DNA of 64,000 bases from Dryomyza anilis (Eukaryota > Arthropoda > Insecta > Diptera > Dryomyzidae), in NCBI GenBank assembly GCA_951804985.1, contig OX638130.1:36253394-36317393 (forward strand), given 5' to 3'. The position numbers and the translations under genes are program-made. The notes under the pieces are model-generated. The model was given only the letters and a program-made list of their open reading frames with translations. It was not told the DNA's origin and did no database searches. Shown one piece after another: positions 55,052 through 64,000 of the stretch. Position 1 is the stretch's first letter; every line of letters begins with the position of its first letter.

Positions 55052-57124
55052 ATGACTGCTTTGGATCTTTTTATCCGTGCAGCAGATGTACTAGTCGAAT
55101 TTCACTCATCATTTAATGACATTTCGGTTGACAACCATACCAAATTCTCACTGGAAATATTCAGTGATGAATTAAAATCTCCTTGGTCCACATTTAAAAT
55201 CAAATATAGTCTGCAATTCCTGGATTCCAAGGAAGACTGTGCCGATGATGAATATATTCCTGTTGTCAAAGAAAAATATCGGACCATATTTCAGACTTAC
55301 GTCGCCAATTTATCCGCGATTAACGAGCTTTTTCACCAGCTCAGCGTAACTTCTACCACCACAGCTGCCGTCTGCCGTGCCTCCGATGATTTTTCATCGA
55401 ATAATTTACGCCTTCCGCCTTGCGACACTGATGTGTTCGCCGGCGATTATGCATCTTGGCCTACGTTCAGAGATCTCTTCTCTGCAATATACATTCGCAA
55501 CTCACGTCTTACAGATGTTGAGCGTCTTTACCATCTTATGCAAAAGACAAGCGGGGATGCACGTGATATAGTGCAAAAGGTCCCTCTTACGAATAGTGGT
55601 TTCGATTTAGCCTGGCGAAATCTCAAAGACGTATATGTGAATAAACGTGCATTGGTCAACGGCCAACTTAAACATTTATTCGACCTTCCTGTTGTAACAA
55701 ATGAAAGCGCGGCAGCATTTAAGAATTTGCAACGAACTATTAACAATAGTCTTGCATCTTTTTCGATATATAATATCGATACAACAAATTGGGATCCCAT
55801 CCTAATATTTCTATGCTCTCAGCGCTTGCCTGAAGCAACATTGGCTCTCTGGGAACAAAGCTTGTTGGATAAGACGGCTATCCCTAAGTGGAGTTGTCTT
55901 GACGCGTTCCTTACTGAACGCTTCAAGACACTTGAATCCATCGGACACACTACCGTTAAACCTCCACGTGCGAAACCACCTCATCCACAACACCCAGCTC
56001 TGCTTAAAAAATATCTGAGTTTTCACGCAAGATATACAGGATCACTTTGCGTTCTTTGCTCTTTGCGGGTCTGTAAACTATTTTTACAAATTAGCGTCTC
56101 CGATCGCTATTCCACTGTAAAAAAGTTTCAATGTTGCGTTAACTGCCTTAATAGGTCCCATGAGCTTAACGACTGTAAAAGTGCTTACTGTAGCTCAGTG
56201 TGTAAAAATCGTCATCATACGCTTTTACATAGGGATGTCTCTGAGCCTTCGGCTCCTTTTATGAGCAGTGATACGACTACGTCGGTGGCCTTAGGGTCTC
56301 GCCCTCCGCCATTCAACACGCAACCATCTTTAAACATCGTACAGTCCACTTCAACGCCATTCATGAGCTGTGAACCGATTACGTCGGCAGCGCCAGGATC
56401 ACGTCCTTCACCATATAACACACAAAACATTCAATATTATTCTGATTCGCAAACTTAAGAAGTCCTTCTTGGCACTGCCATTATTAATGTATGTCACATG
56501 GGTATTGCGTACTCTGCACGGGCACTAATTGATTCTGCGTCTGAAACTTATTTTATTTCAGAACGCCTTTGTTATCTTTTGAAGCTTCCAGTGTCTTCGA
56601 CAAGAGCCTGTATTGCTAGTTTAAACCAAGCAGTCGCTGCCAGTCCAACAAAGCGATGCTCTTTTGTAATTGGATCCCTCGTTGATCCTAATTTACAGTT
56701 AGAGGCAACGGCACTGGTTTTACCCACAATTGCAGGAGAATTACCATCATGTCAAATGGAACCATCTATACAATATCAATTACCAAATATGGTCTTTGCT
56801 GATCAAAACTTTTTCCAAAGTTCTACGGTTGACATTTTAATTGGTGGCGACCTCTATCCATTGATTATGATGGATGGTATAAAGCGAAACGTCCTAGGCA
56901 CCCTCATTGCCCAGGAAACTGTATTTGGCTGGATTCTTACGGGACCACTACCAGTTAACAAAGTTTCCAGTTTTGCCACTACAGTTCGTTATGACACGGA
57001 TTTTACCAAACGCAACAGTGATGATATATATGCGGTACATTTGCCTTTTAAGACTAACTACCCATCTATGGTACAGCTTGGACATTTGCAAAATACTTCC
57101 TCTATCCCAAAACAACATTTTTGA
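55052..57124 (+). pseudogene. BEL unit 2 gag-protease with one nonsense codon
   Basis: The most complete copy. ATG 55052 (CCAACATGAC) opens a BEL/Pao Gag. The conserved VFAGDYASWPTFRDLF region lies at about residues 128-143, followed by LFDLPVV and a zinc knuckle CVNCLNRSHELNDC. A second cysteine/histidine cluster and the DUF1758-type protease (ALIDSASET) follow. TAA at 56456 (TCA in units 1 and 3) splits the frame. A 12-base in-frame deletion near 55945 is unique to it. In the protease, TSF is changed to TYF next to the active site. The frame ends at 57124 without RT. Confidence 0.88.
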
Positions 57125-57142
57125 ACAGGTCCCTTATGAACT

Positions 57143-57240
57143 GTAAATTTTGTTTTAAAAACTTTTGTTATTCTTATTTTTATACAATTTAAATGATTTT
57201 ATATAATCTTTTTATATATTAATTTTGTTTTCTTTCACAG
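57143..57240 (+). other. Intron-like segment 3' of BEL protease
   Basis: GTAAAT at 57143 and TTTTCTTTCACAG ending at 57240 bracket 98 AT-rich bases. The same signals are in units 1 and 3 (to about 52811 and 61636). The segment could be a real intron or a chance consequence of the pol deletion. Confidence 0.35.
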
Positions 57241-57301
57241 CTTCTAGCCTGGAAATCCTTTTTTATTTTTGCAGTGTGTACTACTGCAAAGTGGGCGGCA
57301 A

Positions 57302-57722
57302 TGTTTACGCCAAAACTTATGCAGTGTAAACTCTGACAGCTTGAACCGGAGTGGTGAATTTCGACCCTTTCTCTTTCAACCCTCCTTCTTTGAGGTTCTC
57401 GGGGCTGCAATTGCGCAGAGCTCGATCTCTTTGCTGCCACCCACCAACAGAAGAACATCGTAAGAATCAACTAACTCTTCAGTTAAATTACATTTAATAT
57501 CAATATTTTATCATATCTTATATATTGGATTTCCATACTTGATCTCCAATCATATCTTGTATCATTATACATTTCTGAATATTATATGGCAAACACTTTC
57601 GTTTGTCTCTATATTTATATTGCTCAAATAAAGAACAAAAAAAACCATAAACTTCTTTCTGTCTTTTAATTAAATTTTAATTTATTGGAAAATCCGAAAA
57701 TTGACGCCTTTCTGCGTAAACA
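57302..57722 (+). repeat. BEL LTR c
   Basis: 421 bp; lacks 14 bases (GTATAACATTCTTG region) found in LTRs a and b. AATAAA at 57627-57632 and TCAGTT at about 57479. Shared by units 2 and 3. Confidence 0.88.
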
Positions 57723-59460
57723 TTTTGGTCCAATCGAACCGGATCAATTATTCAAAATTAATTAAAAAGTTTTTATTCCATTCAGAATAAACAAAATAAA
57801 CTCCAAACATAAAAATTGCATTGCGCCGCTCCAGCTGACTGCATTACCAAAGCGAAGTTTCGGACGGACAAACAAATAAAACAAAGGATTGAGACGTTTA
57901 CAACGCATATTCCATATACGTATATGTCAAAAAAAAAACACGAAATCCTCTAGGAAGAAGGTATATTTTGTATAACAACAAATATTTATTTGGGAAAAAA
58001 ATAAGTAATTATAATAATTATTTAATATTATATTTAATTTTTACAAAATTATTATAATTAAGTCCATTTCTGACTTCGTGCTACATGCTAAAAAATTCAA
58101 ACGTCATTGAATTGAGTGCATTTCGTATTGTTTCGTGGTTACCATCCTGCTATTCGCGAAAAGTGTGCGCCTTAAAAATTAATTAATTAAATCTTGTAAA
58201 AGTTGCCAAAACTCAAACTTTCCTTAGTGATTTTTGATAAAATAATTTTAAAGCGCTTTTTTGAGTCCATTTTGACTCATATACATACAATTTAAATGAA
58301 AAATTATTTTAAAAATTTAATTTGTAACGTGGCAACTCTAGTTCTTTCGCTATTGTTTCGTCACATACACACACTCCTCGTGATTAGTGAGAACCACCTT
58401 TAAGTTGAGTGACGACTGCTTCCCTTCCAGAGAGTACGTGCAGCGTTGCATTTATTTTGCGTCGCGTTCGTGCCTTAAGTCTTTTTGAGTGACTTTAATA
58501 TCAACTGCTGCTACTCTGACAGAGTGCAGCATAGTTTATTTTAAACGAATGAGTGCTTTTTAATTGTGATTTCCATACTGCACACAATTCGTGAGTGATC
58601 GGTACGAGTGCTTTCTCTCGCTGGAAAATATTGTCGTCTGAACTAACCATTGCATATTGATGGAGAGCCTGTATTGAGTGGAAATTATCGCATCGTTGGA
58701 CATATCATTTACGTGAGTGGATGCGATCGTATTTTTGACACTGGACCTCTCTTGCGCAATACTTGTGCGATTCTCTCCGATCTTTTCGTGACGACGAAGT
58801 GAATTGACTCATCGTATCAACCTGCTGCAGCAACATTGGACTCTGCTGCTTTGACTCAAATTTTAAATATTTGATTGCTCAAGCACAGTAGTGGCGAAAA
58901 TAAAATATTTTCAATAATTTAAATAATTTAACAAGTGCAAATTATCGTGGTAAACATATGTGATTATCTTTTTGTGATTTTCTATAAAAATAAATTTAAA
59001 GTAAATTTATAAGTGCATTTGTTGTTTTTTTTTTTTTACAAATTTTTAGCAAAGAGTTCCGTCCAAGTTAAGCCCTATATATTTCTTATAATTACATTGT
59101 TTATTATCATAATTACATTAAATCTTTAAATTATTTTGAAATATTTAATTTCTTTTTCAGCACATTTTTTTATTTATTTTAAATCGTTTTACAACGTAAC
59201 ACATTTTTGATTTTTCAAATTTAAAATATTTTACGACTAATTTAATTCTTCAATTTATTGAAGTTTTAAAATTTTGTTAGTTAACATTTTTGATTTTAAA
59301 TTGTTTTAAGAAATCACATGTATATTTGAAAACACATATTTGTTTTTTTTTGTGTTTGCTTCCATCCTTGAAGCAACATAAATAAATTGAATCTATACTG
59401 TTGATTATTTCTGCTGAATTTTTAATTTTTTTTTCGGGCTTCTTTTAAATTCAATCCAAC
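57723..59460 (+). other. BEL unit 3 leader
   Basis: Equivalent to 53308-55051 with few differences, such as an extra AAGCCCTATA at about 59070 also present in unit 4. That links units 3 and 4 as closer relatives. Confidence 0.7.
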
Positions 59461-61588
59461 ATGACTGCTTTGGATCTTTTTATCCGTGCAGCAGATGTAC
59501 TAGTCGAATTTCACTCATCATTTAATGACATTTCGGTTGACAACAATACCAAATTCTCACTGGAAATATTCAGTGATGAATTAAAATCTCCTTGGTCCAC
59601 ATTTAAAATCAAATATAGTCTGCAATTCCTGGATTCCAAGGAAGACTGTGCCGATGATGAATATATTCCTGTTGTCAAAGAAAAATATCGGACCATATTT
59701 CAGACTTACGTCGCCAATTTATCCGCGATTAACGAGCTTTTTCACCAGCTCAGCGTAACTTCTACCACCACAGCTGCCGTCTGCCGTGCCTCCGATGATT
59801 TTTCATCGAATAATTTACGCCTTCCGCCTTGCGACACTGATGTGTTCGCCGGCGATTATGCATCTTGGCCTACGTTCAGAGATCTCTTCTCTGCAATATA
59901 CATTCGCAACTCACGTCTTACAGATGTTGAGCGTCTTTACCATCTTATGCAAAAGACAAGCGGGGATGCACGTGATATAGTGCAAAAGGTCCCTCTTACG
60001 AATAGTGGTTTCGATTTAGCCTGGCGAAATCTCAAAGACGTATATGTGAATAAACGTGCATTGGTCAACGGCCAACTTAAACATTTATTCGACCTTCCTG
60101 TCGTAACAAATGAAAGCGCGGCAGCATTTAAGAATATGCAACGAACTATTAACAATAGTCTTGCATCTTTTTCGATTTATAATATCGATACAACAAATTG
60201 GGATCCCATCCTAATATTTCTATACTCTCAGCGCTTGCCTGAAGCAACATTGGCTCTCTGGGAACAAAGCTTGTTGGATAAGACGGCTATCCCTAAGTGG
60301 AGTTGTCTTGACGCGTTCCTTACTGAACGCTTCAAGACACTTGAATCCATCGGATACATCCGCGGTCACACTACCGTTAAACCTCCACGTGCGAAACCAC
60401 TTCATCCACAACACCCAGCTCTGCTTAAAAAATATCTGAGTTTTCACGCAAGATATACAGGATCACTTTGCGTTCTTTGCTCTTTGCGGGTCTGTAAACT
60501 ATTTTTACAAATTAGCGTCTCCGATCGCTATTCCACTGTAAAAAAGTTTCAATGTTGCGTTAACTGCCTTAATAGGTCCCATGAGCTTAACGACTGTAAA
60601 AGTGCTTACTGTTGCTCAGTGTGTCAAAAGCGTCATCATACGCTTTTACATAGGGATGTCTCTGAGCCTTCTGCTCCTTTTATGAGCAGTGATACGACTA
60701 CGTCGGTGGCCTTAGGGTCTCGCCCTCCGCCATTCAACACGCAACCATCTTTAAACATCGTCCACTTCAACTCCATTCATGAGCTGTAAGCCGATTACGT
60801 CGGCAGCGCCAGGATCACGTCCTTCACCATGTAACACACAAAACATTCAATATTATTCTGATTCGCAAACTTCAGAAGTCCTTCTTGGCACTGCCATTAT
60901 TAATGTATGTCACATGGGTATTACGTACTCTGCACGGGCACTAATTGATTCTGCGTCTGAAACTTCTTTTATTTCAGAACGCCTTTGTTATCTTTTGAAG
61001 CTTCCAGTGTCTTCGACAAGAGCCTGTATTGCTAGTTTAAACCAAGCAGTCGCTGCCAGTCCAACAAAGCGATGCTCTTTTGTAATTGGATCCCTCGTTG
61101 ATCCTAATTTACAGTTAGAGGCAACGGCACTGGTTTTACCCACAATTGCAGGAGAATTACCATCATGTCAAATGGAACCATCTATACAATATCAATTACC
61201 AAATATGGTCTTTGCTGATCAAAACTTTTTCCAAAGTTCTACGGTTGACATTTTAATTGGTGGCGACCTCTATCCATTGATTATGATGGATGGTATAAAG
61301 CGAAACGTCCTAGGCACCCTCATTGCCCAGGAAACTGTATTTGACTGGATTCTTACGGGACCACTACCAGTTAACAAAGTTTCCAGTTTTGCCACTAAAG
61401 TTCGTTATGACACGGATTTTACCAAATGCAACAGTGATGATATATACCCATATATACCCATCTATGGTACAGCTTGGACATTTGCAAAATACTTCCTCTA
61501 TCCCAAAACAACATTTTTGAACAGGTCCCTTATGAACTGTAAATTTTGTTTTAAAAACTTTTGTTATTCTTATTTTTATACAATTTAA
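59461..61588 (+). pseudogene. BEL unit 3 gag-protease, frameshifted
   Basis: The first frame runs from ATG 59461 to 60789 and covers Gag and both cysteine clusters (second one CCSVCQKRHH). Five bases (ACAGT in unit 2) are missing at about 60763, shifting the frame; the protease continues from 60779. LIDSASETSFI is intact. A deletion near 61446 removes the end seen in unit 2 and gives a different C-terminus ending at 61588. Confidence 0.88.
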
Positions 61589-61697
61589 ATGATTTTATAT
61601 AATCTTTTTATATATTAATTTTGTTTTCTTTCACAGCTTCTAGCCTGGAAATCCTTTTTTATTTTTGCAGTGTGTACTACTGCAAAGTGGGCGGCAA

Positions 61698-61896
61698 TGT
61701 TTACGCCAAAACTTATGCAGTGTAAACTCTGTATAACATTCTTGACAGCTTGAACCGGAGTGGTGAATTTCGACCCTTTCTCTTTCAACCCTCCTTCTTT
61801 GAGGTTCTCGGGGCTGCAATTGCGCAGAGCTCGATCTCTTTGCTGCCACCCACCAACAGAAGAACATCGTAAGAATCAACTAACTCTTCAGTTAAA
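61698..61896 (+). repeat. BEL LTR d, 3'-truncated
   Basis: The LTR is intact to TCTTCAGTTAAAT, then joins ACATTGCGCCGCTCCAG, which belongs to the leader. Poly(A) signal, LTR 3' end and primer site are gone. Unit 4 therefore has no primer site directly upstream. Confidence 0.85.
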
Positions 61897-63516
61897 TACA
61901 TTGCGCCGCTCCAGCTGACTGCATTACCAAAGCGAAGTTTCGGACGGACAAACAAATAAAACAAAGGATTGAGACGTTTACAACGCATATTCCACATACG
62001 TATATATCAAAAAAAAAAACACGAAATCCTTTAGGAAGAAGGTATATTTTGTATAACAACAAATATTTATTTGGGAAAAAAATAAGTAATTATAATAATT
62101 ATTTAATATTATATTTAATTTTTACAAAATTATTATAATTAAGTCCATTTCTGACTTCGTGCTACATGCTAAAAAATTCAAACGTCATTGAATTGAGTGC
62201 ATTTCGTATTGTTTCGTGGTTACCATCCTGCTATTCGCGAAAAGTGTGCGCTTTAAAAATTAATTAATTAAATCTTGTAAAAGTTGCCAAAACTTAAACT
62301 TTCCTTAGTGATTTTTGATAAAATAATTTTAAAGCGCTTTTTTGAGTCCATTTTGACTCATTACACATACAATTTAAAAGAAAAATTATTTTAAAAATTT
62401 AATTTGTAACGTGGCAACTCTAGTTCTTTCGCTATTGTTTCGTCACATACACACACTCCTCGTGATTAATGAGAACCACCTTCCAGAGAGTACGTGCAGC
62501 GTTGCATTTATTTTGCGTCGCGTTCGTGCCTTAACTCTTTTTGAGTGACTTTAATATCAACTGCTGCTACTCTGACAGAGTGCAGCATAGTTTATTTTAA
62601 ACGAATGAGTGCTTTTTAATTGTGATTTCCATACTGCACACAATTCGTGAGTGATCGGTACAAGTGCTTTCTCTCGCTGGAAAATATTGTCGTCTGAACT
62701 AACCATTGCATATTGATGGAGAGCCTGTATTGAGTGGAAATTATCGCATCGTTGGACATATCATTTACGTGAGTGGATGCGATCGTATTTTTGACACTGG
62801 ACCTCTCTTGCGCAATACTTGTGCGATTCTCTCCGATCTTTTCGTGACGACGAAGTGAATTGACTCATCGTATCAACCTGCTGCAGCAACATTGGACTCT
62901 GCTGCTTTGACTCAAATTTTAAATATTTGATTGCTCAAGCACAGTAGTGGCGAAAATAAAATATTTTCAATAATTTAAATAATTTAACAAGTGAAAATTA
63001 TCGTGGTAAACATATGTGATTATCTTTTTGTGATTTTCTATAAAAATAAATTTAAAGTAAATTTATAAGTGCATTTGTTGTTTTTATTTGTTTACAAATT
63101 TTTAGCAAAGAGTTCCGTCCAAGTTAAGCCCTATATATTTCTTATAATTATATTGTTTATTATCATAATTACATTAAATCTTTAAATTATTTTGAAATAT
63201 TTAATTTCTTTTTCAGCACATTTTTTTATTTATTTTAAATCGTTTTACAACGTAACACATTTTTGATTTTTCAAATTTAAAATATTATACGACTAATTTA
63301 ATTCTTCAATTTATTGAAGTTTTAAAATTTTGTTAGTTAACATTTTTTATTTTAAATTGTTTTAAGAAATCACATGTATATTTGAAAACACATATTTGTT
63401 TTTTTTTGTGTTTGCTTCCATCCTTGAAGCAACATAAATAAATTGAATCTATACTGTTGATTATTTCTGCTGAATTTTTAATTTTTTTTTCGGGCTTCTT
63501 TTAAAATCAATCCAAC
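61897..63516 (+). other. BEL unit 4 leader, 5'-deleted
   Basis: Continues from the LTR d deletion joint to the next gag ATG. An additional short deletion at about 62480 removes TTAAGTTGAGTG... present in other units. Confidence 0.7.
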
Positions 63517-64000
63517 ATGACTGCTTTGGATCTTTTTATCCGTGCAGCAGATGTACTGGTCGAATTTCACTCAACATTTAATGACATTTCGGTTGACAAC
63601 CATACCAAATTCTCACTGGAAATATTCAGTGATGAATTAAAATCTCTTTGGTCCACATTTAAAATCAAATATAGTCTGCAATTCCTGGATTCCAAGGAAG
63701 ACTGTGCCGATGATGAAGATATTCCTGTTGTCGAAGAAAAATATCGGACCATATTTCAGACTTACGTCGCCAATTTATCCGCGATTAACGATCTTTTTCA
63801 CCAGCTCAGCGTAACTTCTACCACCACAGCTGCCGTCTGCCGTGTCTCCGATGATTTTTCATCGAATAATTTACGCCTTCCGCCTTGCGACACTGATGTG
63901 TTCGCCGGCGATTATGCATCTTGGCCTACGTTCAGAGATCTCTTCTCTGCAATATACATTCGCAACTCACGTCTTACAGATGTTGAGCGTCTTTACCATC
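63517..64000 (+). CDS. BEL unit 4 gag, N-terminal part, runs off window
   Basis: Open from ATG 63517 to the window end (161 codons) with MTALDLFIRAADVLVEF at the start and VFAGDYASWPTFRDLF near residue 128. Several substitutions (for example SPW to SLW and KEKY to EEKY) are absent from units 2 and 3, so it is a distinct lineage. Whether it remains open beyond 64000 cannot be judged. Confidence 0.8.
   Translation, partial: MTALDLFIRAADVLVEFHSTFNDISVDNHTKFSLEIFSDELKSLWSTFKIKYSLQFLDSKEDCADDEDIPVVEEKYRTIFQTYVANLSAINDLFHQLSVTSTTTAAVCRVSDDFSSNNLRLPPCDTDVFAGDYASWPTFRDLFSAIYIRNSRLTDVERLYH

Larger units (their letters stand above)
49759..64000 (+). mobile_element. Tandem array of pol-less BEL/Pao units sharing LTRs
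   Basis: The order is LTR a, unit 1, LTR b, unit 2, LTR c, unit 3, LTR d (partial), unit 4 (cut by the window edge). Gag starts at 55052, 59461 and 63517 are 4409 and 4056 bp apart, the difference arising mainly from the deletion across LTR d. Each unit has leader, gag and protease; units 1-3 lack RT, RNase H and integrase, and the 3' part of unit 4 is not visible. Adjacent units are joined by one LTR, not two. They are near-identical, so the array is young. Confidence 0.85.

Noticed and set aside
55102..56430. Minus-strand frames repeated in each BEL unit
   Set aside because: They recur only because the units are copies. They are antisense to gag and lack motifs.

Overview
This is an AT-rich, repeat-saturated stretch of an insect genome, most likely a higher fly (Diptera). 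It has no operons, no prokaryotic signals and no dense gene set. The only non-transposon coding sequence I can support is one short 3' terminal exon at 35038-35142 (+). It encodes the last 34 residues of the non-muscle myosin II regulatory light chain (Drosophila spaghetti squash, sqh). The fly assignment rests on that exon, the TCAGT initiator in an LTR promoter, a (GTCY)n DINE-1/mini-me-like repeat and the mix of transposon families. I cannot name the species.

Layout. 0.5-6.6 kb: one dispersed repeat family in three copies, two of them forming a large inverted pair. One copy carries an intact 3.3-kb RTE-type LINE (minus strand) and another carries a tRNA-derived SINE with an 11-bp target duplication. 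7.0-15.5 kb: a decayed LINE on the minus strand has been hit by a second, intact poly(A) LINE (967-codon ORF, plus strand). The new LINE sits exactly between two 1.88-kb near-identical direct copies of its target. 15.5-20.4 kb: a 1-kb inverted repeat of LINE reverse-transcriptase fragments, AT-rich tandem repeats and a 56-bp-arm hairpin. 21-29 kb: at least four nested inverted structures, two with Tc1-like termini and TA flanks and two enclosing Tc1 transposase relics; a cluster of six copies of a 16-bp near-palindrome lies in one spacer. 28-38 kb: LINE tails, a decayed transposon ORF, a hAT-like repeat, the sqh exon and a good SINE copy.

39.9-44.7 kb: a dead Ty3/gypsy LTR retrotransposon with tRNA-Leu-type primer site, broken gag, retropepsin, a deleted RT core, integrase and a scrambled 3' LTR. 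46.46-46.96 kb: a non-autonomous hAT element with a perfect 8-bp target duplication. 48.4-49.6 kb: a 14-15-bp minisatellite. 49.76-64.0 kb: a head-to-tail array of at least four BEL/Pao units sharing single LTRs. Each unit with a visible 3' end has gag and protease but no RT, RNase H or integrase, and the fourth is cut by the window edge.

The elements do not form a pathway. Both intact LINE ORFs encode endonuclease plus reverse transcriptase and could in principle drive mobilisation, and the SINE depends on some LINE machinery. The BEL units would need a complete relative in trans. If the sqh exon belongs to the resident gene, most or all of the 35 kb to its left is a transposon-filled intron.
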